A stretch of 37,909 bases of DNA. Origin: a virus. Shown here one piece after another: positions 15,403 to 23,541 of the stretch. Position numbers and translations under genes: made by a program. The stretch lies in IMG/VR virus record IMGVR_UViG_3300008117_000121, positions 1-37,909 of that record, one strand, 5' to 3'. Every line of letters begins with the position of its first letter. Positions within the stretch are counted from its first letter, which is position 1. Under the pieces are notes generated by a model that searched no databases, had not been told where the DNA came from, and saw nothing but the letters and a program-made list of their open reading frames with translations.

Positions 15403-15429
15403 CATAGAAGAAAATAAGATCATACAACC

Positions 15430-15478
15430 TGTGCCAGAGGGTCAGAGAGGATAATTCTCAAAGTCCTCTGGCACATTT
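15430..15478 (+). terminator. Stable hairpin with U-rich tail after the 390-aa gene
   Basis: An 11-bp perfect stem (TGTGCCAGAGG 15430-15440 with CCTCTGGCACA 15465-15475) encloses a 24-nt loop with its own short GAGAG/TTCTC stem and is followed by UUUAUUU. It lies 27 bases after the stop codon and 12 bases before the next ATG. Partial termination or mRNA 3'-end stabilisation is likely. The CAGAGG/CCTCTG core resembles the closing stem of the junction at 12421-12478. Confidence 0.6.
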
Positions 15479-15490
15479 ATTTAGAATAAC

Positions 15491-16054
15491 ATGGCAGAAT
15501 TAAGACTAGATATAGCAGTGATTCCTACGTATAATTCTCAAACGTTGGGAATTGCTGACACATCAACATATCCCTCTCCTTCATCTATCTCTGCTCCTTC
15601 AATTGAATTTAATGTTCCTTCTTTTGGGAAGGTGGTGTTACCATTTAATGCTAACAGCTTCAACTTGTTTAATTCCACATCGTTAGGAATTACACAAGTG
15701 GGTGATACATTATTGCCTCTTCCAGATGGTGTATATTACATTAAATATACAATATCTCCTGCATATAAGAACTTTGTTGAGAAAACAATCATGCGTGTTG
15801 ATGCTCTCCAGGAGAAGTTTGATAGTGCATTTATGAAACTAGATATGATGGAATGTGATAGGGCAATTAGAACACAACAGAAGGTGCAATTAAACAGTGT
15901 GTATTTCTTTATACAAGGAGCTATAGCTGCTGCAAATAATTGTGCTGTTGATGAGGCTAACAAACTTTATAAGCAAGCTAACAAAATGCTTGATAACTTT
16001 GTTAGAAATGGATGTCAGTGTTCTGGCACAAACTACGTAACCAACTTTTACTAA
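15491..16054 (+). CDS. Structural protein, beta N-terminal and helical C-terminal (187 aa)
   Basis: A 187-residue protein. About the first 95 residues are beta-rich (LRLDIAVIPTY, SFGKVVLPFNA, VYYIKYTISPAY), and the rest is helical (EKTIMRVDALQEKFDSAFMK, then a Cys-containing helix and KQANKMLDNFV), ending CQCSG. This two-part layout suits a small fibre or connector subunit. The gene follows a hairpin terminator and is followed two bases later by a zinc-ribbon mini-gene. The family is not recognised. Confidence 0.65.
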   Translation: MAELRLDIAVIPTYNSQTLGIADTSTYPSPSSISAPSIEFNVPSFGKVVLPFNANSFNLFNSTSLGITQVGDTLLPLPDGVYYIKYTISPAYKNFVEKTIMRVDALQEKFDSAFMKLDMMECDRAIRTQQKVQLNSVYFFIQGAIAAANNCAVDEANKLYKQANKMLDNFVRNGCQCSGTNYVTNFY

Positions 16055-16055
16055 T

Positions 16056-16208
16056 ATGGCTAAGTGTACCAAATGTGGAGCTAATTTTGGCTGTGGATGT
16101 CAATTAATTAATGGACTGTGTGCAGCATGCCATGCTGCTGCTCAAAAAGGAACAAAAAGATTTAGAAATGCTATCACCAAGGCTTATCAACTGTGTAGAT
16201 TGTTCTGA
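16056..16208 (+). CDS. Zinc-ribbon micro-protein (50 aa)
   Basis: A 50-codon frame starting at ATG 16056 and ending in TGA: MAKCTKCGANFGCGC, then CAACHAAAQKG and a basic tail KRFRNAITKAY. The paired CxxC motifs (C4/C7 and C22/C25, with C13/C15 between) are classic zinc ligands. It lies one base after the preceding stop and overlaps the start region of the next gene in another frame. The regular Cys spacing argues that it is real rather than a chance frame. Function unknown; possibly a structural zinc knuckle or nucleic-acid binder. Confidence 0.6.
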   Translation: MAKCTKCGANFGCGCQLINGLCAACHAAAQKGTKRFRNAITKAYQLCRLF

Positions 16209-16437
16209 CATTTGTGTTGTAATCTCAGAAATAGATTGCAAAATAGCACAGATGGCAAAGGATCTGTATAACAACACCATCTATTCTCTCAACAGGAATA
16301 TAGATGGAGGTGTTATAAATGATCTTTTAAACTACAAAAGAATCCTACAATACAGAATTTGTAATATAGAATATGGTGGTAGAAACTTTTCTGATGAACA
16401 AATCATCAGCAGGATTAAATTGTTAATACATAAATAA
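16168..16437 (+). CDS. Small helical protein (89 aa), unknown
   Basis: An unrecognised protein of 89 residues if started at ATG 16168 (108 if started at 16111). I prefer 16168, which has an A-rich upstream stretch (GAACAAAAAGATTTAGAA) and limits the overlap with the zinc-ribbon micro-gene to 41 bases. It starts MLSPRLINCVDCSDICVVIS and continues as helices (CKIAQMAKDLYNNTIYSLNR; DLLNYKRILQYRICNI), with five cysteines in all. It ends nine bases before the collar-fibre gene. It may help fibre assembly or attachment, judging from its neighbours. Confidence 0.6.
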   Translation: MLSPRLINCVDCSDICVVISEIDCKIAQMAKDLYNNTIYSLNRNIDGGVINDLLNYKRILQYRICNIEYGGRNFSDEQIISRIKLLIHK

Positions 16438-16446
16438 AATATAAAA

Positions 16447-17553
16447 ATGAGTTGCTCAAATTGTTATAATGGATGTCCTCAGATAACCTCTGATCAATGT
16501 GTCAAATATACAGGAATAGATGTTCCTGTTCTTGGTATAAAGAATGGAGATAGTCTTTCCTATGTAGAACAAGCCATCATCACCTTTCTAACATCCACAT
16601 TGGATGGTACAGGGGTGAAACCTAAAATAGAAAAATCCATAATATGTGATGTAGTGAAGAAATATCTTCCTACATGTGGTGATCTTACAGTGGTGGACTT
16701 TATAAAATCTCTTGTTCAGGTGGTTTGTGAGTTAAAGACACTTGTTGATGGGACTATTACAGACATCACCACTATAAATAACTTTATAACATCTCTTGAA
16801 GCTGATTATAATATAAACACTTGTTTGACTGTCACAACACCAGGTTTAACTCCTACATCTGGAACACATGCTATATTACAAGCTGTCATTGCTAGACTTT
16901 GTACGTTTATCAATATAGATGCGGATCTTACATATGTTAGACGTGATGAAATTGACGTTATTATTCAGAGCTATCTATCATCACTTCCTGCGGCAACAAA
17001 GTTTTATACAAGAATGGTTCCTTATGTAGCAGTTCCATTTTTCCCCACTCCCGCAATTTTAGGAAAATTCAATAATGGTGTTGGTCAAGATGAATGGGAA
17101 AAAATTTATTTTTGTAATGGTAGCAATCTCACTCCTGATTTACGTGGTAGAGTTCCTGTAGGTGTAACAGATGGCACTATGGGAGGAGGTCCTCTCCCTG
17201 CCCAAACCGATCCTACCTTTAGTACGTTTAATCCTACATATGCACAAAACCTTCCTGTTGGAAATAATAGTTTTACATTAGGTGTTAATGAAATTCCAGA
17301 ACACGATCATCCTGGAAGTACAATAGTTATAGATCAAGATCCCCATAGACATAATTATACTACGGGAAGTAATGATGTTGATGGTTGGCAAGGTGATAGT
17401 GATGTCGATGACTTTGGTCCAATAACTGCACAGACAGATAGTGCTACAGTCACATTACGTCCAACATTAACAATAGCTAGACAAGGAGGAAGTCAACCTC
17501 ACCCTAACATCCAACCTGGTTTAGGTTGTTATTACATAATGTACATTCCATAA
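16447..17553 (+). CDS. Tail-collar-domain fibre protein (368 aa)
   Basis: The C-terminal half fits the phage tail collar domain (PF07484 type): the glycine-rich TPDLRGRVPVGVTDG, the histidine-bearing IPEHDHPG and DPHRHNY, and the closing PHPNIQPGLGCYYIMYIP. These His-rich collar domains trimerise around metal in other phages. The N-terminus starts MSCSNCYNGC and has a VKYTGIDVPVLGIKNGDSLS stretch also found at the start of the 17572 and 18883 products, probably a shared attachment module. In the middle is a helical stalk (DFIKSLVQVVCELKTLV). It would be a receptor-binding or head/tail appendage fibre. Confidence 0.72.
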   Translation: MSCSNCYNGCPQITSDQCVKYTGIDVPVLGIKNGDSLSYVEQAIITFLTSTLDGTGVKPKIEKSIICDVVKKYLPTCGDLTVVDFIKSLVQVVCELKTLVDGTITDITTINNFITSLEADYNINTCLTVTTPGLTPTSGTHAILQAVIARLCTFINIDADLTYVRRDEIDVIIQSYLSSLPAATKFYTRMVPYVAVPFFPTPAILGKFNNGVGQDEWEKIYFCNGSNLTPDLRGRVPVGVTDGTMGGGPLPAQTDPTFSTFNPTYAQNLPVGNNSFTLGVNEIPEHDHPGSTIVIDQDPHRHNYTTGSNDVDGWQGDSDVDDFGPITAQTDSATVTLRPTLTIARQGGSQPHPNIQPGLGCYYIMYIP

Positions 17554-17571
17554 TATATTAAACTTATATAA

Positions 17572-18246
17572 ATGTCTTGTTATCCCAATAATTCCTGCAA
17601 TAGAAATGTCCTGAAAAGCTGTAGTAACACAGATGTTGTTGTCTATACAGGAGAAAATCTCACATGTACAGGAGTAGAATATGGTGATAGTTTAACCACT
17701 GTTCTTCAAAAGTTTGATGAGAAATATTGCGAAATATTAAACATTATAGAAAACTGTAACACCACCACAACTACCACCACAACCATCGATGTACCAGTTG
17801 TGCCACCAGTTCAAGTGTGTACAAGTCCTTTTGCAAAGATTTTAGAGTCTCTTGGAGAATACACACCAACTACAACAACAACTACCACTCTTACTCCTAA
17901 TTTAATAAGACTCACTCCTGCAAATTCAGACGGGTTCTTTGGTTTAACTATGGAAAGAATTTCTGGTGTAAATCCTGACAATCTTATTTTTTCAATGCAA
18001 ATTGATGCGTACATGACATCAAATTGCACAGGCGGTAGTGGTAGTTATTCGTTCAATCCTTCTTTGGATGCAGGAGAATCTTTTGATTTTGATGGTGTTA
18101 TGCCAGAAAATCCAGCATTTGTTACTGCAAAAATAGTAAGTTTAACAGTGAATGGAATAGCTTCGGTTACAACATCTCCTCAAACAATCACTATTAATGG
18201 AACAAATTATATTATAGAAGGATTTAATACATGTACAACTCTTTAA
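17572..18246 (+). CDS. Small fibre protein with poly-Thr linkers (224 aa)
   Basis: It has the MSC-type N-terminal module (VVVYTGENLTCTGVEYGDSL, then a helical VLQKFDEKYCEILNIIENC) shared with its neighbours, followed by a run of eight threonines (17761-17784), a short linker, a second run of seven threonines (about 17869-17889) and a C-terminal beta domain of about 120 residues (IRLTPANSDGFFGLTMERIS to the end). The layout, anchor + flexible Thr linkers + beta head, suits a receptor-binding or decoration fibre. It follows the collar fibre by 18 bases. Confidence 0.6.
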   Translation: MSCYPNNSCNRNVLKSCSNTDVVVYTGENLTCTGVEYGDSLTTVLQKFDEKYCEILNIIENCNTTTTTTTTIDVPVVPPVQVCTSPFAKILESLGEYTPTTTTTTTLTPNLIRLTPANSDGFFGLTMERISGVNPDNLIFSMQIDAYMTSNCTGGSGSYSFNPSLDAGESFDFDGVMPENPAFVTAKIVSLTVNGIASVTTSPQTITINGTNYIIEGFNTCTTL

Positions 18247-18270
18247 CAAACAATTAGTAAAAATAAAAAT

Positions 18271-18861
18271 ATGAGTGTTCCTACTGTAACCCAGTTACTA
18301 CAAGTTTTAGAAAGAGGAGAAGTTTCTCCACAATGTGATTGTTGTCCTTGTTCAAACATATATGTATTTGCAAGTGTTGAAACAGCTATTACGTTAATAG
18401 AAGCCCTCAACTGGAACTCTAATCAAAATGATTGTACAACAAGAAGTTACACTACAAGTTGTTGTACAGAAAACTGTTTAGATAAGATAGAAGAACTTTA
18501 CAGTGTTGATGTAACAAACATGATTTTAGATAAAGGGGTGTACGAATATTCCTTATTAGGAAAAAGATCAACTCTTTGTGATATATATGACTATTTAAAA
18601 GAAAACAATGTTCCTGAAGGAGATGCTGTTACATTTATTGAAACTGTGTTAGATAATGGGATTGTTTTCCAATGCTATGAAGATAATCAACTATTAAGTA
18701 ACGTAAACACTTATTTACAGTGGGCTGAAGCAAGGGATATTATTAATTGTACCAATCCTAATCCATGTAATTGTCTTCCTCCAGAACAATGTTGTTTGTC
18801 TGTAATTGGAAGTGTATCCACTTACCTACTATACAATACAGCTATTACTCCTGAGCCTTGA
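18271..18861 (+). CDS. Cys-rich structural protein (196 aa)
   Basis: A 196-residue protein with 15 cysteines, grouped in four places: QCDCCPC near residue 22, SCCTENC near 64, single Cys in the middle, and NPCNCLPPEQCC near 168-176. It is otherwise helical and acidic. There is no signal peptide, so the cysteines probably bind metal or form bonds after assembly or lysis. It sits between two MSC-type fibre genes and is preceded by an A-rich start region. The exact family is not recognised; probably a fibre-associated or attachment protein. Confidence 0.55.
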   Translation: MSVPTVTQLLQVLERGEVSPQCDCCPCSNIYVFASVETAITLIEALNWNSNQNDCTTRSYTTSCCTENCLDKIEELYSVDVTNMILDKGVYEYSLLGKRSTLCDIYDYLKENNVPEGDAVTFIETVLDNGIVFQCYEDNQLLSNVNTYLQWAEARDIINCTNPNPCNCLPPEQCCLSVIGSVSTYLLYNTAITPEP

Positions 18862-18882
18862 TAAAAAACAAAAACTAATTTA

Positions 18883-20340
18883 ATGTCCTGTCATTCAAAT
18901 AAAATAGTTCGTGTAACATATCCAAAGAATTGCTGTCCAGAAGTGGATGATTCTCAACAACTTACGTATTCTGGACCAGCCCTACCATGCATTGATGTAC
19001 AAACAAACCAAACATTCAATGATGCTGTAAAAGAATTAGACACTTTGCTTTGCAATGCTATTCAGGAACTTTTTGAATGTAAACAGATTTGTTTATCGTT
19101 TTCTGGCGAAGCTTTCACTTTAAGTTTAACAATTCAATCAACAGGTGTAGTTAATGGAAAACCTGCTTATGAAAATATTCCTGTTGGTGAAGATGGTGGT
19201 GAAATCAGTGTTAAATGGTCAAACACAAATAATAAATGGGAGTTTTATATTAATGACGAATTTGGATATACACTTGATAGTGATTGTTATTTTCCTATTT
19301 CAGATGTAAATGAGTGGGTGTGTGCAGGTGATGCAGAGTTTTGTCTTAAAACCACTGGAGTTTCCACTTATGAAGGTGTTTGTACCACCACAACCACCAC
19401 TGCTGTTCCTTTATGTTTGACAATAAAAGATCTTACTGAAGTGGTTGGTATTCAAAATACATACTACAACTGCGCACCTACAAGTACGCCAATAGTAAAC
19501 GGTCAACCATCTTATGAATACACCACTGATTTTGGACCATTGGTAATTTTTTGGAATAGTGATAACGAAAGATGGGAAGCTAGAACATCTGTGTCATCAC
19601 CAACTTTATATGCTTATTTAAACCTACCATACACTCCACCAAACATTCCAGTTCCTGATGGGCTATACGTAACTAGTGTTTTACCAGAAGCAGAAGGATG
19701 GGTTATACCAAGTGAAGCAATTAATCAAGTTATATATTCAACAAAATTAGGAAATTGTTGTGGTTGTTTCTTTATACAATACCCAACTACCAACAGTTAT
19801 TCAGGAACATACATTAATTGTAATGGTGATGAGATGGAATGGCAAATACCTGAAATTGTTGAGAGTGTTTCTGGTAGAGGTATTTGTACATCAAGTCCCC
19901 AAACAGTTACATGGAGTGGTACACCAAATGGATTTTCGTATATTCCTGGAGATGAGTCTTGTGTGTGCCAACCCACTTCTTTCGGTGATTTTTGTACTTG
20001 TGTTCTATGTATTGAGTTTCCAGGATCAGAAGGAATTACAGGTCCACTTTTTTACAATGCTACACAAAATGGTATTATAAATGAAATTCCTTGGTTTGCG
20101 TTTGCAACATCTTCTTGTATTAAATATAACAATGCCCTTTTTAGATGGGAAATATATACAGATTGTAACAACCCTGGTTCATTATATGCATATTTAACAA
20201 ATAGTGGTTATCTACTACCTTTAGGTGGTGAATGGGTTTGTGCTCCTGAAGTAAATTGTCAATTTACTTTTGGATTACCAACAGCAATAACAATAGGAGC
20301 ATGTCAAATTACTACCACCACCACCACTACACTACCTTAA
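18883..20340 (+). CDS. Multidomain fibre protein with three related repeats and poly-Thr
   Basis: A 485-residue protein. The MSC-type N-terminal module (residues 1-66; LTYSGPALPCIDVQ, then a helix with Cys) is followed by three related beta units at about 68-167, 177-290 and 375-460. The first two share an NGxPxYE stretch and all three share a xxWE-type strand pair followed later by a Tyr- or Trp-containing turn. A six-threonine run (19384-19401) separates units 1 and 2, and a seven-threonine run ends the protein before Leu-Pro-stop. Repeated carbohydrate-binding-like modules would suit adhesion. Shadow frames inside are ignored. Confidence 0.6.
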   Translation: MSCHSNKIVRVTYPKNCCPEVDDSQQLTYSGPALPCIDVQTNQTFNDAVKELDTLLCNAIQELFECKQICLSFSGEAFTLSLTIQSTGVVNGKPAYENIPVGEDGGEISVKWSNTNNKWEFYINDEFGYTLDSDCYFPISDVNEWVCAGDAEFCLKTTGVSTYEGVCTTTTTTAVPLCLTIKDLTEVVGIQNTYYNCAPTSTPIVNGQPSYEYTTDFGPLVIFWNSDNERWEARTSVSSPTLYAYLNLPYTPPNIPVPDGLYVTSVLPEAEGWVIPSEAINQVIYSTKLGNCCGCFFIQYPTTNSYSGTYINCNGDEMEWQIPEIVESVSGRGICTSSPQTVTWSGTPNGFSYIPGDESCVCQPTSFGDFCTCVLCIEFPGSEGITGPLFYNATQNGIINEIPWFAFATSSCIKYNNALFRWEIYTDCNNPGSLYAYLTNSGYLLPLGGEWVCAPEVNCQFTFGLPTAITIGACQITTTTTTTLP

Positions 20341-20368
20341 TGTTAATTGTTAATAAAATCAAAAAATC

Positions 20369-20929
20369 ATGACAGTATTAATTCAACTTACAACAGCAGG
20401 ATCTGATACAGGACCTTTTAACCTATATTCAAATCTTGACTCCTTTGGAACACCGTTTGAAATAGGTGTAGCAAAAGTGGATCTTTTGTCAGGATATTTA
20501 AGTACACTTGTTCCTGATGGTACAACAACAATCAGGGTTTGTTCTGCCTCTATTTATTGTGCAAACTGTGTAGATATAACAATTGAACCCCTACCAACTA
20601 CCACAACTACATCAAGTACATCTACTAGCACTACAACATCTACAACCACTTCTGGTCCATTACCATTAGATTTTGATGCTATTTTTAACTGTGATTCATA
20701 CCCTTCATCAATCAGTATCTCAATAACTAATATTACTGGAGGGACACCTCCTTATTCTGTAGGAACAACGTATTTCCCATCAGAAGCTGCTGCTTTAGCT
20801 AACGCATCTTGGACTCTTGGTATTTCTATTTCATACACCATTCCTCCCACCAATGGTACATACTGGATGGTCATTAAAGATGATGTAGGTACAATTGTTG
20901 CAAAGGATGTAACAACAACATGCTCTTAA
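20369..20929 (+). CDS. Two-domain adhesin-like protein with Thr/Ser linker (186 aa)
   Basis: The N-terminal beta domain (TVLIQLTTAGSDTGPFNLYS, then a DLLSGYLSTLVPDGTTTIRV stretch and two Cys) resembles the start of the 30822 product, which has the same GPF-x-IY core. Next is a long Thr/Ser linker (about 20597-20655), then a C-terminal domain with ITGGTPPYS and NGTYWMVIKDDVG, much like the SprB-repeat or Ig-like modules common in Bacteroidota adhesins. It is the last gene before the terminator at 20966. It is likely a surface appendage or receptor-binding component. Confidence 0.55.
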   Translation: MTVLIQLTTAGSDTGPFNLYSNLDSFGTPFEIGVAKVDLLSGYLSTLVPDGTTTIRVCSASIYCANCVDITIEPLPTTTTTSSTSTSTTTSTTTSGPLPLDFDAIFNCDSYPSSISISITNITGGTPPYSVGTTYFPSEAAALANASWTLGISISYTIPPTNGTYWMVIKDDVGTIVAKDVTTTCS

Positions 20930-20965
20930 AACTTCCTGTTTTGTTGGTTTTACAGGATATGTTCT

Positions 20966-20995
20966 CCCCAAATATTTCTATATTTGGGGTTTTTT
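20966..20995 (+). terminator. Strong intrinsic terminator ending the fibre operon
   Basis: A perfect 10-bp stem (CCCCAAATAT 20966-20975 with ATATTTGGGG 20980-20989) with a UUCU loop is followed directly by six U residues. It is the clearest terminator in the window and separates the head/fibre genes from the tail module. Confidence 0.92.
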
Positions 20996-21000
20996 AATTA

Positions 21001-21025
21001 AGTTGGTTAGTGTAACTAACCAGCT
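21001..21025. promoter_or_regulatory. Palindromic hairpin or operator after the terminator
   Basis: TTGGTTAGT (21003-21011) faces ACTAACCA (21015-21022), giving eight Watson-Crick pairs around a 3-nt loop, extendable to 11 bp with one G-U. It has no U-tract after it, so it is probably an operator-type protein-binding site or 5'-leader element for the phosphoesterase gene that starts at 21048. Confidence 0.4.
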
Positions 21026-21047
21026 CAGTTAAAATAATTTGGTAAAT

Positions 21048-22340
21048 ATGGAATTAAATTCTAACTTTACTGTAATTTTAACCAAACCTCGCCTTATGCA
21101 GGATCAAAATTCCTTGTTATATCAGCTGGAACAAATGCTCCACTGGAAGAAAAGTAGAAGTTTCTACGCTAAAAAACTAAATATTACAGAGGATGAGATT
21201 GATGAGTTGATGAGAGAACTGAGAAAGAAAGACACTGTAAGAAATGACGCTGAAACAGCAGCATACATTGGAGCTCTTGAGGAACATTTAATAGAGGTGA
21301 ATAATGAAAAGGGCACATTAAAAAGCACAATAGAATCTACCTTTGAGCCAAAATCTGATATAGAGCTGGCTGAATTACACAAGATAGATCTCAATAAATA
21401 CAAGATATCAAACTACTGGTCTAAGCTGAAAAGCAATGGTAAGTTTACATCTTCTGTATTTGCCACTCTTAAAAAACCTACAGATTACACTGCTGAAGAC
21501 TTTGCTAAGTTTTTGGAGAACTATGTTCCTAAGGAGGTAAAAGTTAGACCTATTGATTATGAAGAACTTGAATATTATGATGTAGATGATGTAGATATTG
21601 AGGTTTCTATCTCTGACTTCCATTTGGCAAAAAAGACCTTAGAAGGAGAAACTATAGAGGAGAAGAAAGAACAATACATGAGTGTCCTTACTGATCTTGT
21701 AGAGAAGGTGAGAAACTCTTATGACATAAACAAGATAGTTTTCCCTATCTCTAATGACTTCTTTCATACAGATAACTACCAGAATAGTACAACAAATGGC
21801 ACTCCTCAGGATGTACTAGTGGGATATGATAATGAGTATGAGGAGGGGTTTGACCTACTGGTTCAAGCCATAACCTATTTGCAGGAAGTTGCTGGAACTG
21901 TGGAAGTTATATTGGTTCAAGGGAACCATGATCGCACTAAGTCATTTTATCTAGCACATGCCCTTGAAATCTTCTTCAGGGATAATGAAAAGGTATTTTT
22001 TGAAAGAGATCATTCTACTGTAAAGTCTACAATACTTGGTAACACCTTTATAGGATACCATCACGGAAACTGCAAAATAGATGAATTACCTCTGCTGTTT
22101 GCTACAGGAGATACTGCTGCAGGTTTTGGACTAGCTACATACAGAGAAATCCATACAGGTGACAAACATCACTATATGGCGAAAGAAATAAAAGGTGTTA
22201 GAATACAACAGATGCCTTCTCTCTCTGGAACAGATAGATGGCATGCTGACAACAACTATGTAAATAATATTAGAGCTGGACTCGTTCTAATCTATGATCC
22301 TGAGAAAGGTAAGATTGGAGAATTCGAAAGTAGAATATAA
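21048..22340 (+). CDS. Calcineurin-like phosphoesterase (430 aa)
   Basis: The C-terminal 250 residues carry the metal-binding motifs of the metallophosphatase family. In residues from the upstream TTG, DFH is at 193-195, ND at 239-240, GNHD at 295-298, HH near 341 and HTGDKHH near 372-378. The family cleaves phosphodiesters or phosphomonoesters with two metal ions. The N-terminal 180 residues are helical and charged and hold no obvious motif. I chose ATG 21048; an in-frame TTG at 21039 would add three residues. It opens the tail module after a strong terminator. Possible roles are nucleic-acid processing or a virion-linked hydrolase; the substrate is unknown. Confidence 0.75.
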   Translation: MELNSNFTVILTKPRLMQDQNSLLYQLEQMLHWKKSRSFYAKKLNITEDEIDELMRELRKKDTVRNDAETAAYIGALEEHLIEVNNEKGTLKSTIESTFEPKSDIELAELHKIDLNKYKISNYWSKLKSNGKFTSSVFATLKKPTDYTAEDFAKFLENYVPKEVKVRPIDYEELEYYDVDDVDIEVSISDFHLAKKTLEGETIEEKKEQYMSVLTDLVEKVRNSYDINKIVFPISNDFFHTDNYQNSTTNGTPQDVLVGYDNEYEEGFDLLVQAITYLQEVAGTVEVILVQGNHDRTKSFYLAHALEIFFRDNEKVFFERDHSTVKSTILGNTFIGYHHGNCKIDELPLLFATGDTAAGFGLATYREIHTGDKHHYMAKEIKGVRIQQMPSLSGTDRWHADNNYVNNIRAGLVLIYDPEKGKIGEFESRI

Positions 22341-22342
22341 TC

Positions 22343-23068
22343 ATGGCAACATTAAGAAAATTAGTATCAGATGTTCGTGGGATGCACAAGTTGCTTTCTA
22401 CAGATTCTCTTATTACAGATAGAGTGATTGCTTCTGAGATTAGAAACAATGCTCTTCTTCTTATTAAGAGAGAAACTAACCTTAGAAAGCTTTGGTCTAC
22501 ATCCACAATTTTTACCACCATTCCTTGTTTAGAAATGGTGGAAGTTCCTATTTCTGAATGTTGCGATTATGTTGATCCTTGTAGTGTAGCTAGAAGTAAG
22601 TTTAAACTTCCTCGCATTTCAGAAGGAAACTATCAATATGTCATCCAGGGAGTTTATTCTATAAACGCTATGGGTGGCACAGGTAAGAAACTAAAAGAAA
22701 TCACAATCAACAGATACACCAACTTGTTAAAACTTCCTATAATAAAGAAAGAAGATTATTATTGGATAATTAATGACTATTTATACATCAGCAATCCTCT
22801 TATTGAAAAAATAAGAATATCTGCTTTATTTGAGGATGAAGTTCCTAATGAGATAATGTATCCTGAATGTGGTTGTAATAACACTGTTCCTCTAGAGGAG
22901 CTTTGTAAAAACCCACTAGACAAACAATTCTCTCTCCCAGGATATTTAGAAAAACAAGCATTAGAACTCACTTCTCAAAAGCTCTTAGGAACCTATTTCC
23001 AAGTGAAGACAGATTTAACGGATGATGGTGTAGATGGTCAAGCACCAAATGTCCCAGCTGGAAAATGA
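22343..23068 (+). CDS. Tail ring/adaptor-type protein (241 aa)
   Basis: A 241-residue soluble protein starting two bases after the phosphoesterase stop and overlapping the next gene by four bases (ATGA). The N-terminal helices are basic (EIRNNALLLIKRETNLRKLW). A beta-rich centre has Cys pairs (ECCDYVDPC; ECGCNN), and the C-terminal helix contains EKQALELTSQKLLG. Combined with its place in the coupled tail cluster, this suggests a ring or neck component. The family is not identified by eye. Confidence 0.6.
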   Translation: MATLRKLVSDVRGMHKLLSTDSLITDRVIASEIRNNALLLIKRETNLRKLWSTSTIFTTIPCLEMVEVPISECCDYVDPCSVARSKFKLPRISEGNYQYVIQGVYSINAMGGTGKKLKEITINRYTNLLKLPIIKKEDYYWIINDYLYISNPLIEKIRISALFEDEVPNEIMYPECGCNNTVPLEELCKNPLDKQFSLPGYLEKQALELTSQKLLGTYFQVKTDLTDDGVDGQAPNVPAGK

Positions 23069-23541
23069 GAACCAAGATAGATTGGAGAAGCTCAAGCAAA
23101 GAAAATTACAACGATTTCTGTAGCAAACATCCCTCTGTCAAATTAACATTTGATGAGTGGAAAAACATCATCTACATATTTATGGACTCATTCAAGGAAT
23201 ACATCCTTGAAACTGGTGAGAGAGCAAAGCTTCCTTTTGGGTTTGGTGAGTTTTCAATAAACAAGAAGAAGAGAAGAAAGATAAAGGGTGTGGATGGTAA
23301 GGAGTTTGTCAATCTTCCTATAGACTGGCAAAAGACAAAAGAAAAAGGAAAAAGGATATATAATTTCAACTATCACACAGAAGGGTATTTCTTTGGATGG
23401 ATTTGGTTCAAATCAACCACTAGATTTAGAAATTCAGATATTTGGTATTTCAAACCTTCAAGAACCACTTCCAGACTTCTATCGCACTATCTAAAGGTAT
23501 CTGATAAATATCAGCACATTTATAACACCTGGAAAACTTAA
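23065..23541 (+). CDS. HU/IHF-like tail-module protein (158 aa)
   Basis: A basic 158-residue protein. The region FKEYILETGERAKLPFGFGEFSI resembles the HU/IHF helix and the following GFG turn, and is followed by a basic KKKRRKI stretch. The C-terminal third is aromatic-rich (GYFFGWIWF). IHF-like proteins in crAss-like phages are found in the tail cluster. It overlaps the preceding gene (ATGA) and is followed three bases later by the adaptor gene. It may be a ring subunit with a co-opted DNA-binding fold rather than a free DNA-binding protein. Confidence 0.6.
   Translation: MRTKIDWRSSSKENYNDFCSKHPSVKLTFDEWKNIIYIFMDSFKEYILETGERAKLPFGFGEFSINKKKRRKIKGVDGKEFVNLPIDWQKTKEKGKRIYNFNYHTEGYFFGWIWFKSTTRFRNSDIWYFKPSRTTSRLLSHYLKVSDKYQHIYNTWKT

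Noticed and set aside
20332-20372. Programmed frameshift joining the poly-Thr-ended gene to the next ORF
   Set aside because: The next ORF is in a different frame with its own A-rich start region, and no slippery heptamer plus hairpin was seen at the junction; the same holds at 30806-30825.
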